64,000 bases of DNA from Rhodothermales bacterium (GCA_041391505.1 JAWKNW010000005.1:62001-126000); one strand, 5' to 3'; positions 1-8,838 are shown, counted from the stretch's first letter. The notes: generated from the letters alone by a model not told the origin. Numbers and translations: made by a program.

Positions 1-1105
1 TGGGGCGGTTCGGATCCGCGTAGAGCGCGTGGAGCCCGAACTGGATCAGCTCGAACAGCCCGCCGTGCACCGTGATGACCGACGGCGTCCCGCAGGCCAT
101 CGCCTCGATGGCCACCATGCCGAACGGCTCGTAACGGGACGGCAGCGAAAACACGCCGGCGGCGCGGAAGTAGTTCGCCAGATCCTCATCCGCGATGTAT
201 TTCGGCCAGATGATGCGGTCGGCGATGCCGAGCGCCTCGGCCTGCTGGAGCAGCGGGGCGATGCCGGCTTCGTCCTGCTCCGAATCGTCGCTCCCGATGG
301 CGGCGACCAGGCGCGCGTCGGGCACCAGATCGAACAGGGTGGGCAGGGCGTCGATGAGCAGGTCGTAGCCTTTGTTGTGGGCCATCCGGCCCAGGGCGAG
401 CACGTCGTGCGGGTGCAGGTCGTACCGGGCGCGCAGCGCGCTGAGATCCGCCTGCCGGACGGGCGAAAAACGATCTTCATCCATGCCCGGAGGGACCGTC
501 GTGATGCGGTGCTCCATCAGATCGTACTGCTCCCGCAGCAGCTCGGCCTGCTGCACGGTCGTCGCGATCACATGGTCGCATTGCTGGTAGGTGAGGAATT
601 CCTTCCGGATCCGTTCCTCGAACCGGTACTTCTCCATTTCCGCCGCCGTCATCCCCTCACCCATGTTGCGCTGTTTCCACCAGCCGAGTGAATGCGGGGT
701 GTGGATATGGGGGATCTCCAGCTCTTCGGCGATCTTCTGCCCGGCCCAGCCGGCGTCCCAGTAGTGCGAATAGACGCAGTCGTACTGCAGCCCGCGTTCG
801 CGGATCACGGAGAGGGTGTTGGTGACGAAATTCCCGAGGTGATCGTGCATGTTTTCCTTCGGGATGAAATCCGATCCGCCGAAGGGTACGCGCCAGACGC
901 GCAGGTTGCGGTTGATCTCGTCGATCTCGGGCTGATCCTCGAACTGCCGGGTAAGGATGTCGACGCGCCGGCCGAGCCGGCTGAAGCGTTTGGCCATCTC
1001 GATCACGAAAACGACCTGGCCGCCGGTGTCGGGTTTTCCCAGTTCGGGTTCGGCCGCCACATAGCCGTGCACGGAGATGACGAGGATGTTGTTGATGATG
1101 GTCAT
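1..1105 (-). CDS. sucrose-phosphate-synthase-like GT4 glycosyltransferase (3' end outside window)
   Basis: The reading frame begins at the ATG complementary to 1103-1105 and stays open to the window edge, so about 368 N-terminal residues are seen and the C-terminus is missing. It begins MTIINNILVISVHGYV and carries DTGGQVVFVIEMA, the donor-loop motif of sucrose synthase and sucrose-phosphate synthase, then HTPHSLGWWK, an ERIRKEF helix and VPPGMD. The GT-B C-terminal domain follows with LALGRMAHNKGYD and EPFGMVAMEAMACG (the E-x7-E motif). These residues indicate retaining transfer from a nucleotide-sugar. The gene lies 29 nt downstream of a sucrose-phosphatase fusion gene on the same strand, which supports sucrose-6-phosphate synthesis; another disaccharide phosphate cannot be excluded. 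Confidence 0.85.
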   Translation of the reverse strand, partial: MTIINNILVISVHGYVAAEPELGKPDTGGQVVFVIEMAKRFSRLGRRVDILTRQFEDQPEIDEINRNLRVWRVPFGGSDFIPKENMHDHLGNFVTNTLSVIRERGLQYDCVYSHYWDAGWAGQKIAEELEIPHIHTPHSLGWWKQRNMGEGMTAAEMEKYRFEERIRKEFLTYQQCDHVIATTVQQAELLREQYDLMEHRITTVPPGMDEDRFSPVRQADLSALRARYDLHPHDVLALGRMAHNKGYDLLIDALPTLFDLVPDARLVAAIGSDDSEQDEAGIAPLLQQAEALGIADRIIWPKYIADEDLANYFRAAGVFSLPSRYEPFGMVAIEAMACGTPSVITVHGGLFELIQFGLHALYADPNRP

Positions 1106-1134
1106 GATGGATCGGGGTTGCGGGGCTGCGGGGG

Positions 1135-3213
1135 TTACGCCGCGACGATGTGGAGGTCGTGGCAGGCCCGGATGAACTCGGATGCGGACCAGGCCTGGAA
1201 GGCTTTGCCCATGGGCCGGCCCGTGCGGCCGTGCGCCCATTCGTTGAATTCCCAGGCGTGGGCGGTTCCTTTTTCGTTCAGCTCCGTCAGGCGATGCAGC
1301 TCGTGCAGCGCCAGCTCGCGAAGACCGAGCTTGTTGATATAACGCACCCAGTGGCCGCCCACGAACGGCCAGATGCCCCCGTTATGATAATGGTGAGGCA
1401 GGTTGAGGAGGTTGACGGCGTAATAGGGCCGCCAGTCGGGGTCGCCGCCCTGGACGGCGGGATAGAGGTTGGTGATCGGGTATGGATCGTTCACGCCGGC
1501 GCCCCACATGAAATTGAACGTCTGCGCCGCGCGCCGCGAATCCACGACATCGTACAGAAAGGCGAGGATATTGCCAAAGGTGTCGCACCGCCAGCTGAAG
1601 TTGAAGGGGGTGATCTCGGCGAGCAGGTACCGCACGTCGCCGATGGAATACTGGCGCTCGGCGAAGGTGATGCCGGCCGTCGGCGGCTGCTGCGTGCTCG
1701 GCCAGAAATTGAGCAGGATCTCGCGCTTGATGATGCGCGCCCAGCGGAGGTAGTCGCCGGCCTTCTCCTCGTGGCCGAGCATCTGGAGGAGCCGGCCGAA
1801 ACAGACGGTGCAGCGGTACCACAGCACCTCGTCGTAGAGGACGTTGTAGCTCCGGCCGAAAAGGTCGGTCCAGTCGCCGGCTTCCGGGATTTCGAGCAGC
1901 GCGTCGTTGTTGCTGTCATGCGCGCTGAGCCAGTCCATCGCGAGCTGCAATTGCGGATAGTGCTCGCGGAGGAATTCGTAGTCGTGCGTCTGGGCGACGT
2001 AGGCGTAAAAGGCGATGATCACCCAGAGTCCGCTGTCGATGGAGGCGATGCCGCCCACGCCCGAATAATCGGGCCGGCCGTCCTCGATCCGCACGTTCGC
2101 GGGAAACTGGCCGTTCGGGGAGATATTCTCGATCAGCGTGATCAGCGTCTGCCGCTGGCAGGTGTGGATGTCCTCCCAATCTTTCGTGAGGGGGAGGGAG
2201 CCCAGGATGGCGATGGCGCTGTCGCGCGCCCACACGCTGCGGTAGTTCTCGTCGGTGCCGTTGACCTCGTTGTCGTCGAGCGAGCAGGCTGAAAACCCGA
2301 CCGGCGTGATGTTCTTGCGCAGCGCCTCGATGGCGTTGTGGTAGCCGGTGCGGATGTGGGCGATCTGTTCGCCGGTGAGCTTGCCGAGGTCGGCGCTGGG
2401 GGAGATGTTGAGGGCCGCGTAGAGCGCGGCCGGCTCGTCCGTCGTCTCCGCCTGCCGCTCGGCGCCGATCACCTGATAGTGATGCAGGCCGGAAAGGACC
2501 GCGTTGGCGCAGATCTCGTGCGGCGGGGCGACGAAGAAGGATCCGGAGCGCGTCAGCTCCACCAGCTCGGGCTGCGCATTGCCGACGATGATGCCGCGCA
2601 CCCCCCTTAGCGCAAACATCGCGCTGTCGTTGCCGCTGTCGCCGGCGACCAGGGTGCGGTTTTCCGGGATGTCGATGTGCCGGAGCAGCCAGCCGAGGGC
2701 ATTGCCCTTGTTCGCCCACTTGGGGAGGACGTCCAGGTGCAGCGCGCTCGAGTAGATGACGTGGACGTCGAGGCCGGCCTTTTCGAGGGCTTTTTCGAGA
2801 TCCTGGATCCGGGCGAGCGGCGCCTCGGCGTAATACCAGCTCGACTTGTAGTCGTGCTGGTAGTGATCGGGCTGCCGCGTGATCGCGCCGGGCATCTCCT
2901 GCACGATGGATTCGACGAGGGGTTTGTCCCAGCCTTCGTCGAGCATCTCCGAGAATTCCTTCAGGACCTGGCGCTCGCGGTAGTCGAACACATTGGTGCC
3001 CACGCCGCTGATCACGTAGTCCGGCGCCGGAAGCTGGCCGCGCCCGATCAGCCCCGAGACGTCGTCGAGCATCCGGCCCGTGTTGTAGCAGAGCAGGGGT
3101 CTGCCTTCGTCGAGCGACTCCCACGTCGCCTTGAACCGCCGCTCCGCGTCGCCGTCCCCGAGCAGGGTACCGTCCAGGTCGGAGGAAAAAAACAGGATAT
3201 GGTTTTCGCTCAT
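1135..3213 (-). CDS. sucrose-6-phosphate phosphatase (HAD) fused to a glucosidase/amylo-1,6-glucosidase-like (alpha/alpha)6 domain
   Basis: A 692-residue two-domain protein. Residues 1-250 form a HAD phosphatase with DLDGT at 12-16 (nucleophile D12), NTGR at 44-47, GVGTNVF, K169 and GDSGND at 191-196 followed by IIVGNAQPEL, a combination typical of sucrose-phosphate phosphatase. From about residue 270 the protein resembles glycogen-debranching or GH63/GH100-like glycosidases: VWARDSAIAIL at about 328, GQFPANV, IDSGLWVIIAFYAY and EAGDWTDLFGRS. It is upstream of, and probably co-transcribed with, the sucrose-phosphate-synthase-like gene. The first domain would release sucrose from sucrose-6-phosphate. 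The substrate of the second domain is unknown; cleavage of sucrose or a related glucoside is an inference. Confidence 0.8.
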   Translation of the reverse strand: MSENHILFFSSDLDGTLLGDGDAERRFKATWESLDEGRPLLCYNTGRMLDDVSGLIGRGQLPAPDYVISGVGTNVFDYRERQVLKEFSEMLDEGWDKPLVESIVQEMPGAITRQPDHYQHDYKSSWYYAEAPLARIQDLEKALEKAGLDVHVIYSSALHLDVLPKWANKGNALGWLLRHIDIPENRTLVAGDSGNDSAMFALRGVRGIIVGNAQPELVELTRSGSFFVAPPHEICANAVLSGLHHYQVIGAERQAETTDEPAALYAALNISPSADLGKLTGEQIAHIRTGYHNAIEALRKNITPVGFSACSLDDNEVNGTDENYRSVWARDSAIAILGSLPLTKDWEDIHTCQRQTLITLIENISPNGQFPANVRIEDGRPDYSGVGGIASIDSGLWVIIAFYAYVAQTHDYEFLREHYPQLQLAMDWLSAHDSNNDALLEIPEAGDWTDLFGRSYNVLYDEVLWYRCTVCFGRLLQMLGHEEKAGDYLRWARIIKREILLNFWPSTQQPPTAGITFAERQYSIGDVRYLLAEITPFNFSWRCDTFGNILAFLYDVVDSRRAAQTFNFMWGAGVNDPYPITNLYPAVQGGDPDWRPYYAVNLLNLPHHYHNGGIWPFVGGHWVRYINKLGLRELALHELHRLTELNEKGTAHAWEFNEWAHGRTGRPMGKAFQAWSASEFIRACHDLHIVAA

Positions 3214-3287
3214 GTCGGAGTTCTTAACGGCCAGACCGCATGTTAAGGTTCCGAAATGAGGAGAACGGGTGCTCTTTTGATAAAAAG

Positions 3288-3324
3288 TTAAAACCCCGAC
3301 ACGGGGGTGTGCCGGGGTTTTGAG
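3288..3324 (-). terminator. Rho-independent terminator after the CHAP-like lipoprotein gene
   Basis: A GC-rich inverted repeat (ccccgacac / gtgccgggg, with one imperfect position) is flanked by A's on the left and T's on the right, so it reads as stem plus U-tract in both directions. It lies between the end of the minus-strand CHAP-like gene (3342) and the start of the phosphatase fusion (3213), separating the two transcription units. Confidence 0.75.
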
Positions 3325-3341
3325 TTCGGGGTAGGGGAGGT

Positions 3342-4187
3342 CTAGCGGTAGTTGACCGGGGTAAAGCTTACGATACGGAAGGCGCTTCCGGGGCTGAGCA
3401 TGCGTTTTCGCAAGTAGACCCCGCCGCCCTCGCGCTGGTCGCCCTCTTCGCCGGGGCCGGTGTTGCCCTCGATGGTCAGGCCGGCCTGCCCCTCCCAGCT
3501 GACGACCATGCCGGCGTGGCCATAGGGATCATCGGGATCCCGTTTGGCCTTCCAGACGACGATGGTTCCCGGCGGGATGGTCACGGTGCCGCGCTGGACC
3601 ACGTTGGCCCGAAGACTGCCGAAAGAAATCGGATGGTTTTCCTCTCCATCCGGAAAAAAGATGAAGCTGCGCGCGTTGTCGATGAAATTGCGCGCTCCCG
3701 CCGTGCGTGTGCGCGGGTAAACGACCTCCTCGCCGGCGGCGTTCAGGCAGAACGAGACGAACGCGGCGCAATAGGGATAGCTCTTCCAGGTGCCGTCAGC
3801 GCGCTGGATGGGCTTCAGGCCAACCGAGCCCAGGAATTGCTCGACCTCGGTACCGCGATTCGAATCCTTGGGGTTCTCCGTCACCCCCAGGTACTTCCGC
3901 GCGGTCACCACATGAAGCGGCTCGGACGGCGCGACGTCCACGATGTCGACCTCCGGCAGGGCCGCCGGCGGGAGCTCCCGGGGCTGGCTGGAAGCGAGTG
4001 CCTGTTCCCCGACATGGATCTCCCGGGCGATATTCGCCATCGTGTCCGTAGGCGCCAGATCAGGATCTTTGCCGGCGCTGTGGTTGTCGACCTTGTTCGG
4101 AGCGCATCCGATGCTAAGCAGTAGCAACGCAGGCAGCCACGAGGATCGCGTAACCGAGAAAGAAGATACTGAGCGCAATATTGCCAT
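3342..4187 (-). CDS. secreted CHAP-type amidase/peptidase-like lipoprotein
   Basis: A 281-residue protein with a hydrophobic N-terminal signal ending LLSIGC, a non-classical lipobox that suggests a lipid-anchored envelope protein. After a Pro/Ala-rich linker, residues from about 95 form a CHAP/NlpC-like fold: ARKYLGVTE, YPYCAAFVSFCL with the presumed catalytic Cys, PPGTIVVW and YGHAGMVVSWEG with the presumed catalytic His, then IEGNTG. Such domains cleave peptidoglycan peptides or amides. The start is supported by an AGGAG ribosome site 7 nt upstream of the ATG. That start lies inside the preceding small membrane-protein gene, giving a 74-nt out-of-frame overlap and probable translational coupling. 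Confidence 0.75.
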   Translation of the reverse strand: MAILRSVSSFSVTRSSWLPALLLLSIGCAPNKVDNHSAGKDPDLAPTDTMANIAREIHVGEQALASSQPRELPPAALPEVDIVDVAPSEPLHVVTARKYLGVTENPKDSNRGTEVEQFLGSVGLKPIQRADGTWKSYPYCAAFVSFCLNAAGEEVVYPRTRTAGARNFIDNARSFIFFPDGEENHPISFGSLRANVVQRGTVTIPPGTIVVWKAKRDPDDPYGHAGMVVSWEGQAGLTIEGNTGPGEEGDQREGGGVYLRKRMLSPGSAFRIVSFTPVNYR

Positions 4188-4377
4188 TTTTCAGCTCCTG
4201 AATCGTTTCAATGTCGCGGAGGGCCCAAACGTCGAACAGGTAGAACAAGAACATGCCGATGAATACCTTGGCCAGGGCTACGGCGAACGCCGAAAACTCG
4301 ACGGCGTAATTGAACGTGTACCAGACACTGAGCACGGATGCTACGAATAGCAATACGAAAAACTGCCATACTTTCAT
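4114..4377 (-). CDS. small multi-pass membrane protein of unknown function
   Basis: An 87-residue hydrophobic protein with about three membrane segments (residues about 3-22, 27-48 and 66-85) and a short polar loop (ALRDIETIQELKNGN). A GGAGG sequence sits about 10 nt before the ATG complementary to 4375-4377. The last 74 nt overlap in a different frame with the start of the CHAP-like lipoprotein gene, so the final membrane helix and the lipoprotein signal peptide are encoded by the same DNA. I recognise no family. The overlap suggests the two products are made together at a fixed ratio. Confidence 0.7.
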   Translation of the reverse strand: MKVWQFFVLLFVASVLSVWYTFNYAVEFSAFAVALAKVFIGMFLFYLFDVWALRDIETIQELKNGNIALSIFFLGYAILVAACVATA

Positions 4378-4505
4378 GGTGGTCGGACCTCCTCATGGTG
4401 GGTGAACTGAAGGACATGGATGGGCTTTCCCAGCCTCGCCATGCCGACAAAATATAGCTTATTCTGTCATTATCCAGTAAACACCCTTTATTTGCCTTTT
4501 GGATC

Positions 4506-5975
4506 ATGCATTGGAGTCTACTACTATCCGCCGGCCTCGAGCACCTCGCGTCCAGATACGGCTATGCCTTCGTTCGCGCCACGGCCCGCGCGCGCCGGCT
4601 GGGTGTGGCCCTCTTCCTCGCCGGCCTCTGCCTCGCGTCGCCGGCGCGGGGACAGTCCGGCGCCCCGGAGCAGCGGTACTTCGACTGGACGGACCTGCCC
4701 TTCGCGGATGACGAATACGACCGACGCCGGCAGGGCATCGCGCGACAACTCCTCGATGCCGGCGGCGGGATGCTGCTGGTCCCCTCCCGCGACGGCGTGT
4801 CGCATGGCGAGACCTTCCGTCAACTCGACGATTTTATGTACCTCACCGGCCTCGAGCTGCCGAACGCGATCCTCGTCTTTAATGCCGATGCCCGCGAGAT
4901 GCTGCTCTTTGTACCGGATCGCGACGCGCGTTTCGAAAACCCGGGCCGCCCGAACGACTTCCCGGGCCGGCCGGTCCTCGACGACACGCTGTTCGCACAA
5001 AAGACGGGCATCCCCATGCTGCCCCTCGCGCAACTCCGCGAGGTGCTCTCCGCCTGGGCCAGCACCGACCGGCCGCTGTACGTCAACGCCGGCGCGCCCG
5101 GCCCCATCACGCCCGTCGAGGTCGGCTACTTCGCCCACTTCACGCCGGCCGAGCATCTCATCCACTATCTCCAGACCACCTACGGCAGCGCGCGGCTCGA
5201 AAACGCGTATGCGATGTTCGCCCGCGTCCGGATGGTGAAGTCGAGCGCCGAGATCGCTCGTCTGCACGCCGCGGCGCGGCTGACCGGCAACGCCATCGCC
5301 CGGGCCGCGCAGCAGGTCAAACCCGGCGTCACGGAGCGCGACATGGAGGCGGTCGTCGAGGCGGCGTGCAAGGAGGGCGGCGGCCAGCGCATGCCGTTCG
5401 CGCCCATCGTCAAATCCGGTCCCAACGCCCTGTGGCCCTGGCGCATCCTGGCGGCGCACTACAACCGCCGCAACCGCGCCATGCAGGCCGGCGAAGTCGT
5501 CATCTTCGATGTGGGCTGCGAGCTGGGGTACTACGTGAGCGACGTAGGGCGGACGCTCCCGGTGTCCGGCACCTTCACCGAGGAGCAGAAAAAACTGCTG
5601 GACATGCAGCGCGCCGTATCCGATGCGATCATCGCGGCGGTGAAGCCGGGCGTCACCTTCGCCGACTTGCAGCAAGCCGCCCGCGCCGCCACGCCGGCCG
5701 AAGCCCTGCCCTTTATGCAGGTGGCCGACTTCTTCGGTCACCACATCGGCCTCGACGCCGGCGACCCCAGCCTCCGCGACGCCCCGCTCGAAGCCGGCAT
5801 GGTCTTCACCGTCGAACCCTGGTACTACAACCACCGGACAGGCCAGTCGGTCTTTCTCGAAGATGTCATCCTCGTCACCGAACAGGGCGCCGAAAACCTG
5901 ACGTCGTATCTTCCCCGAACCCCGGAACGGCTGGAAATGCTGATGAAGGGGCAGATTGACTTGACGGGGGAATGA
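4506..5975 (+). CDS. secreted M24 metallopeptidase, Xaa-Pro aminopeptidase-like
   Basis: A 489-residue protein with a long N-terminal region whose hydrophobic segment (GVALFLAGLCLA) ends SPARGQ, a likely signal peptide. The N-terminal aminopeptidase-P domain (FMYLTGLELPNAIL) is followed by a pita-bread M24 domain. All expected metal ligands are present: VIFDVGCELGYYVSDVGR (two Asp), FFGHHIGLDAGD (His), AGMVFTVEPWYY (Glu) and FLEDVILVTEQGAE (Glu). The family removes N-terminal residues preceding proline; the signal peptide places it outside the cytoplasm. No strong ribosome site precedes the ATG, so the start could lie slightly downstream. Confidence 0.88.
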   Translation: MHWSLLLSAGLEHLASRYGYAFVRATARARRLGVALFLAGLCLASPARGQSGAPEQRYFDWTDLPFADDEYDRRRQGIARQLLDAGGGMLLVPSRDGVSHGETFRQLDDFMYLTGLELPNAILVFNADAREMLLFVPDRDARFENPGRPNDFPGRPVLDDTLFAQKTGIPMLPLAQLREVLSAWASTDRPLYVNAGAPGPITPVEVGYFAHFTPAEHLIHYLQTTYGSARLENAYAMFARVRMVKSSAEIARLHAAARLTGNAIARAAQQVKPGVTERDMEAVVEAACKEGGGQRMPFAPIVKSGPNALWPWRILAAHYNRRNRAMQAGEVVIFDVGCELGYYVSDVGRTLPVSGTFTEEQKKLLDMQRAVSDAIIAAVKPGVTFADLQQAARAATPAEALPFMQVADFFGHHIGLDAGDPSLRDAPLEAGMVFTVEPWYYNHRTGQSVFLEDVILVTEQGAENLTSYLPRTPERLEMLMKGQIDLTGE

Positions 5976-5980
5976 GGGGG

Positions 5981-6143
5981 GCTGGATATGGGATATGGGA
6001 TATGGGTTTTGTAATCTAAAAGCTCGATTCCGATCACTCAGGCCTGCCCCGCATTCCAAGACCCGCATCTCAAGACCCGCATCTCAAGACCCGCATACCG
6101 CATCCCAGCATCCAGGATCTAGCATCCAGCATCCAACAACCCC
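5981..6143 (+). repeat. heptamer repeat region A upstream of the aldo/keto reductase
   Basis: Right after the peptidase stop there is gctggat followed by three ggatatg units (5984-6004). After about 50 nt of unique sequence, 6057-6140 consists of twelve consecutive 7-nt blocks in perfect register: caagacc/cgcatct alternating three times with the last block cgcatac, then cgcatcc, cagcatc, caggatc, tagcatc, cagcatc and caacaac. Three bases later comes the start ATG at 6144. The left units are partly complementary to the right ones (gctggat / atccagc). Confidence 0.85.
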
Positions 6144-6974
6144 ATGCCCGATACCCTTACCGCCGCCGCCACCCTCGCCAACGACGTCACGATGCCCTGG
6201 TTCGGGCTGGGCGTGTTCCGAAGCCAGGAGGGCGACGAAGTTGAAAACGCGGTCCGCTGGGCGCTGGACGCCGGCTACCGCAGCATCGATACCGCCAAGG
6301 TCTACGCCAACGAAACGGGCGTCGGCCGCGCCATCGCGGAGAGCGACGTGCCCCGCGAGTCGATCTTCGTGACCACGAAGGTCTGGAATTCAGATCAGGG
6401 CTACGACACCACGCTCCGCGCCTTCGATGCCAGCCTGGAGCGGCTCGGCATGTCGTACATCGATCTCTACCTCATCCACTGGCCGGTAAAGGGGAAATAC
6501 AAGGACACGTGGCGGGCCATCGAGCGGATTTATAAAGACGGCCGGGCCCGGGCCATCGGGGTCAGCAACTTCCTGGTGCATCAACTCGAAGACCTGCTGG
6601 ATAGCGCCGAGATCGTCCCGATGGTGGACCAGGTCGAGTTTCATCCCTACCTCCAGCAGCCGCCGCTGCAGCAGTTTGCCCGTGAACACGGCATCCTGCT
6701 GGAAGCGTGGAGCCCGATCATGAAGGGGGAAGCGGCCACGGAGCCGGTGCTGACGTCGATCGGCCGGCGGTATGGGAAGAACGGCGCGCATGTTGCGCTG
6801 CGCTGGATCCTCCAGAAAGGCATCGTTGCCATCCCGAAATCGGTCCGGCAGGAGCGCATCGTGGCCAATGCCCAGGTCTTCGACTTCGAGTTGACCCCCG
6901 AAGAGATGGCGCGGATCGACAGCCTCGACCGGCATCACCGGTACGGCCCCGATCCGGACAACTTCAATTTCTGA
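6144..6974 (+). CDS. aldo/keto reductase (AKR5-like)
   Basis: A 276-residue single-domain NADPH-dependent oxidoreductase of usual family length. The catalytic tetrad is visible: D49 (YRSIDTA), Y54 (KVYANE), K79 (VTTKVWN) and H112 (YLIHWPV). GVSNF, VDQVEFHPY and IPKSVRQERI also match, the last being the cofactor phosphate-binding loop. Such enzymes reduce aldehydes and ketones such as 2,5-diketo-D-gluconate or methylglyoxal. The ATG at 6144 directly abuts a heptamer-repeat array, so any ribosome site must lie inside repeat sequence; none is obvious. Confidence 0.93.
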   Translation: MPDTLTAAATLANDVTMPWFGLGVFRSQEGDEVENAVRWALDAGYRSIDTAKVYANETGVGRAIAESDVPRESIFVTTKVWNSDQGYDTTLRAFDASLERLGMSYIDLYLIHWPVKGKYKDTWRAIERIYKDGRARAIGVSNFLVHQLEDLLDSAEIVPMVDQVEFHPYLQQPPLQQFAREHGILLEAWSPIMKGEAATEPVLTSIGRRYGKNGAHVALRWILQKGIVAIPKSVRQERIVANAQVFDFELTPEEMARIDSLDRHHRYGPDPDNFNF

Positions 6975-7011
6975 CCCGTTGCGCCCCACCTCCCGGGGTG
7001 CGGTACCGCGT

Positions 7012-8352
7012 ATGGTTCGAGGGACGTTCCTGCATCGCTACCTACCGGCGCTCGCCGTTTTCGCCGCGCTGGCGGGCGCCGGCTGCGGCGAGGGGCCGGC
7101 TCCGCTGGATCCGCTCGGCGGGGGCGTCATCGCCATCACGTTCGGCGCCGACGACAGGCAGGTCATCGAAAAGGGGACCATCACCTACCACCTCCAGATC
7201 ACCGCGGCGCAACCCATCGAATGGGCGGTCCTCGAAGGCGAAGCGATCGCGCCGGATACCCTCGAGGCGGCGTCGGGTCTGCTGCGTTTCGTGTTCGGGT
7301 TTCAGGAGGAGGCGGATGTCGTGGGGCGCCGCGAGCGTCGCGTGCGGGTCCGTGCCGGCGGGGAGGAGGAAATCGCCAGTGTCTTTGTCGATATCGTGGG
7401 GCGGGATCGGGTGCCGATCCGGTTCGCCGTGTACGACATGACGGACCACCGGCGCCGGCTGGTGGACGGGGAGATCTGCTACGTGGAAGTGGGCGATACC
7501 GCCGCATCCTGCCATGCGGTCGAGGAAGACGGCGCCGTGAATACGGCGTTTCCTGTTGGCGGCACCTTCGACGTGTTTTACCGCGCCGACGGATTTACCT
7601 CCTACCGGCAGGCGGTGCAGCGGCAGGAGGGCGCCGTCGTCTACGACCGGCCTCTTTTCGCCGGCTGGGACCGCCCCATGCGGTTCACCGCCCTGGATCC
7701 GCTCGTCGTCGAGGGAGATCGCCTCACCCTCTACGCCATGCCGGACGCGTTTCCCGCGGAACGGTTCGCGGCGGCGGTGTCCGGCGGGGATCCGGATGCG
7801 CCGGTGAATGCCCTGCCGTTCCCCATCGAAGCCGCAACCGACACGCAAACGATCCCCTTCGCGTTTTACCGCCCGGAGAGCCCGGCCGCGGACGATGCCG
7901 GCAGGCGGGTGCACCCCGATGTCGAACCCGTCATCCGGCAGGCGCTGGCCGACTTTGCGGGGCTCGCCGGCAAGCTGTCCATCGCCTTTGTCATGGCGGA
8001 TCGCATCGACGACGACGGCGCAACGGAGGCGATTCGCTTCGTGGGGGACTCGGCCGTGGCCGCGCCGGGCGTTGTCGAGTACAACCGCTCCTATCAGGCC
8101 GCGGCCGTTGCGGCCGGCCAGCCGGCGTATGCTACGGGCCTCGTCTATCGTACGGCCGGCGTTCCGCATCCGGCGCCGGAGCGGTTCGGGCTACGCCCCG
8201 CCCAGGGCGCGCTGTTGCGGACCCTGTTTCCGGCCCTCTCGGAGGACGACTTCGACGCCGTCGCCGGCGACGACGGGTACCGCCCGCTCGCCGTCGAACT
8301 GGTCGCCGTGTCCTATGCCTATTTCGGCCATCCGGGGCTGTTCAAGCCATAA
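7012..8352 (+). CDS. lipoprotein of unknown function
   Basis: About 446 residues. The frame opens at a TTG at 6979, but the ATG at 7012 leads straight into a signal peptide (MVRGTFLHRYLPALAVFAALAGAGC) with a good AGAGC lipobox, so this start is preferred. The mature part begins with a beta-rich domain (ITFGADDRQVIEKGTITYHLQIT), continues with a segment resembling a carboxypeptidase-regulatory-like fold (VGGTFDVFYRADGFTSYRQ), and ends with a mixed alpha/beta region. I recognise no catalytic motif or family. It starts 38 nt after the aldo/keto reductase stop, so the two may be co-transcribed. Confidence 0.75.
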   Translation: MVRGTFLHRYLPALAVFAALAGAGCGEGPAPLDPLGGGVIAITFGADDRQVIEKGTITYHLQITAAQPIEWAVLEGEAIAPDTLEAASGLLRFVFGFQEEADVVGRRERRVRVRAGGEEEIASVFVDIVGRDRVPIRFAVYDMTDHRRRLVDGEICYVEVGDTAASCHAVEEDGAVNTAFPVGGTFDVFYRADGFTSYRQAVQRQEGAVVYDRPLFAGWDRPMRFTALDPLVVEGDRLTLYAMPDAFPAERFAAAVSGGDPDAPVNALPFPIEAATDTQTIPFAFYRPESPAADDAGRRVHPDVEPVIRQALADFAGLAGKLSIAFVMADRIDDDGATEAIRFVGDSAVAAPGVVEYNRSYQAAAVAAGQPAYATGLVYRTAGVPHPAPERFGLRPAQGALLRTLFPALSEDDFDAVAGDDGYRPLAVELVAVSYAYFGHPGLFKP

Positions 8353-8385
8353 AAAAAGCCCCGCCGCATCCGATGCGACGGGGCC
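8351..8385 (-). terminator. Rho-independent terminator after the DUF4399 gene
   Basis: The inverted repeat gccccgccgcatc / gatgcgacggggc (8358-8384, one internal mismatch) is preceded on the plus strand by seven A's, giving a strong U-tract for minus-strand transcription. It lies between two convergent genes and could stop both, though the U-tract favours the minus-strand gene. Confidence 0.8.
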
Positions 8386-8406
8386 TGCGCCAGGGCGCTA
8401 ACCGTT

Positions 8407-8838
8407 TTACTTCACGATCACCGTGATCTTCTCCGACATGACGGGAGGATTGTGCGGCACGTGGTTTTTGTCGCCCAGCATGATCTGGAACGTGTAGGTG
8501 CCCGGTTCGAGGTCGAGCGTCACTTCCGTCTGCCCTTTCCCGAAATGCCGATGGTGATCATCGGACGGCAGCGGCATGTCCAGGGAAGGCATCTCGTCGA
8601 CATTGATCATCAGGTGATGATGGCCGGTATCGGGGAAGTCGATGCCGGCCGGCGCGATGCCCATGCCTTTTAATCCGAATTTGATGGTGACGGGTCCGGT
8701 CACCACTTCGCCGTCGGCCGGCGAGATGATGTAGGCGGAAGCCCCGTTGGGAGACGGCGTGCGGGTCATCTGGGCGAGCGCCGGCGAGGAAAAGGCGAAC
8801 GCGATGACCAGGAGGATTAGGAGCCGAGAATACGTCAT
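8407..8838 (-). CDS. periplasmic DUF4399 domain protein
   Basis: A 143-residue exported protein with signal peptide MTYSRLLILLVIAFAFSSPALAQ. The mature part matches the DUF4399 pattern: IISPADGEVVTGPVTIKFGLKG, a DTGHHHLMIN histidine cluster, HRHFGKGQTE and PGTYTFQIMLGDKNHVPHNPP. Bacterial homologues are usually short periplasmic proteins with a His-rich face; the function is not established, and metal binding is only suggested by the histidines. It is a single gene, convergent with the upstream lipoprotein gene. Confidence 0.85.
   Translation of the reverse strand: MTYSRLLILLVIAFAFSSPALAQMTRTPSPNGASAYIISPADGEVVTGPVTIKFGLKGMGIAPAGIDFPDTGHHHLMINVDEMPSLDMPLPSDDHHRHFGKGQTEVTLDLEPGTYTFQIMLGDKNHVPHNPPVMSEKITVIVK

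Noticed and set aside
8351..8385. Terminator assigned to the upstream plus-strand lipoprotein gene
   Set aside because: The A-run lies before the stem on the plus strand and overlaps the stop codon, so the element favours minus-strand termination.
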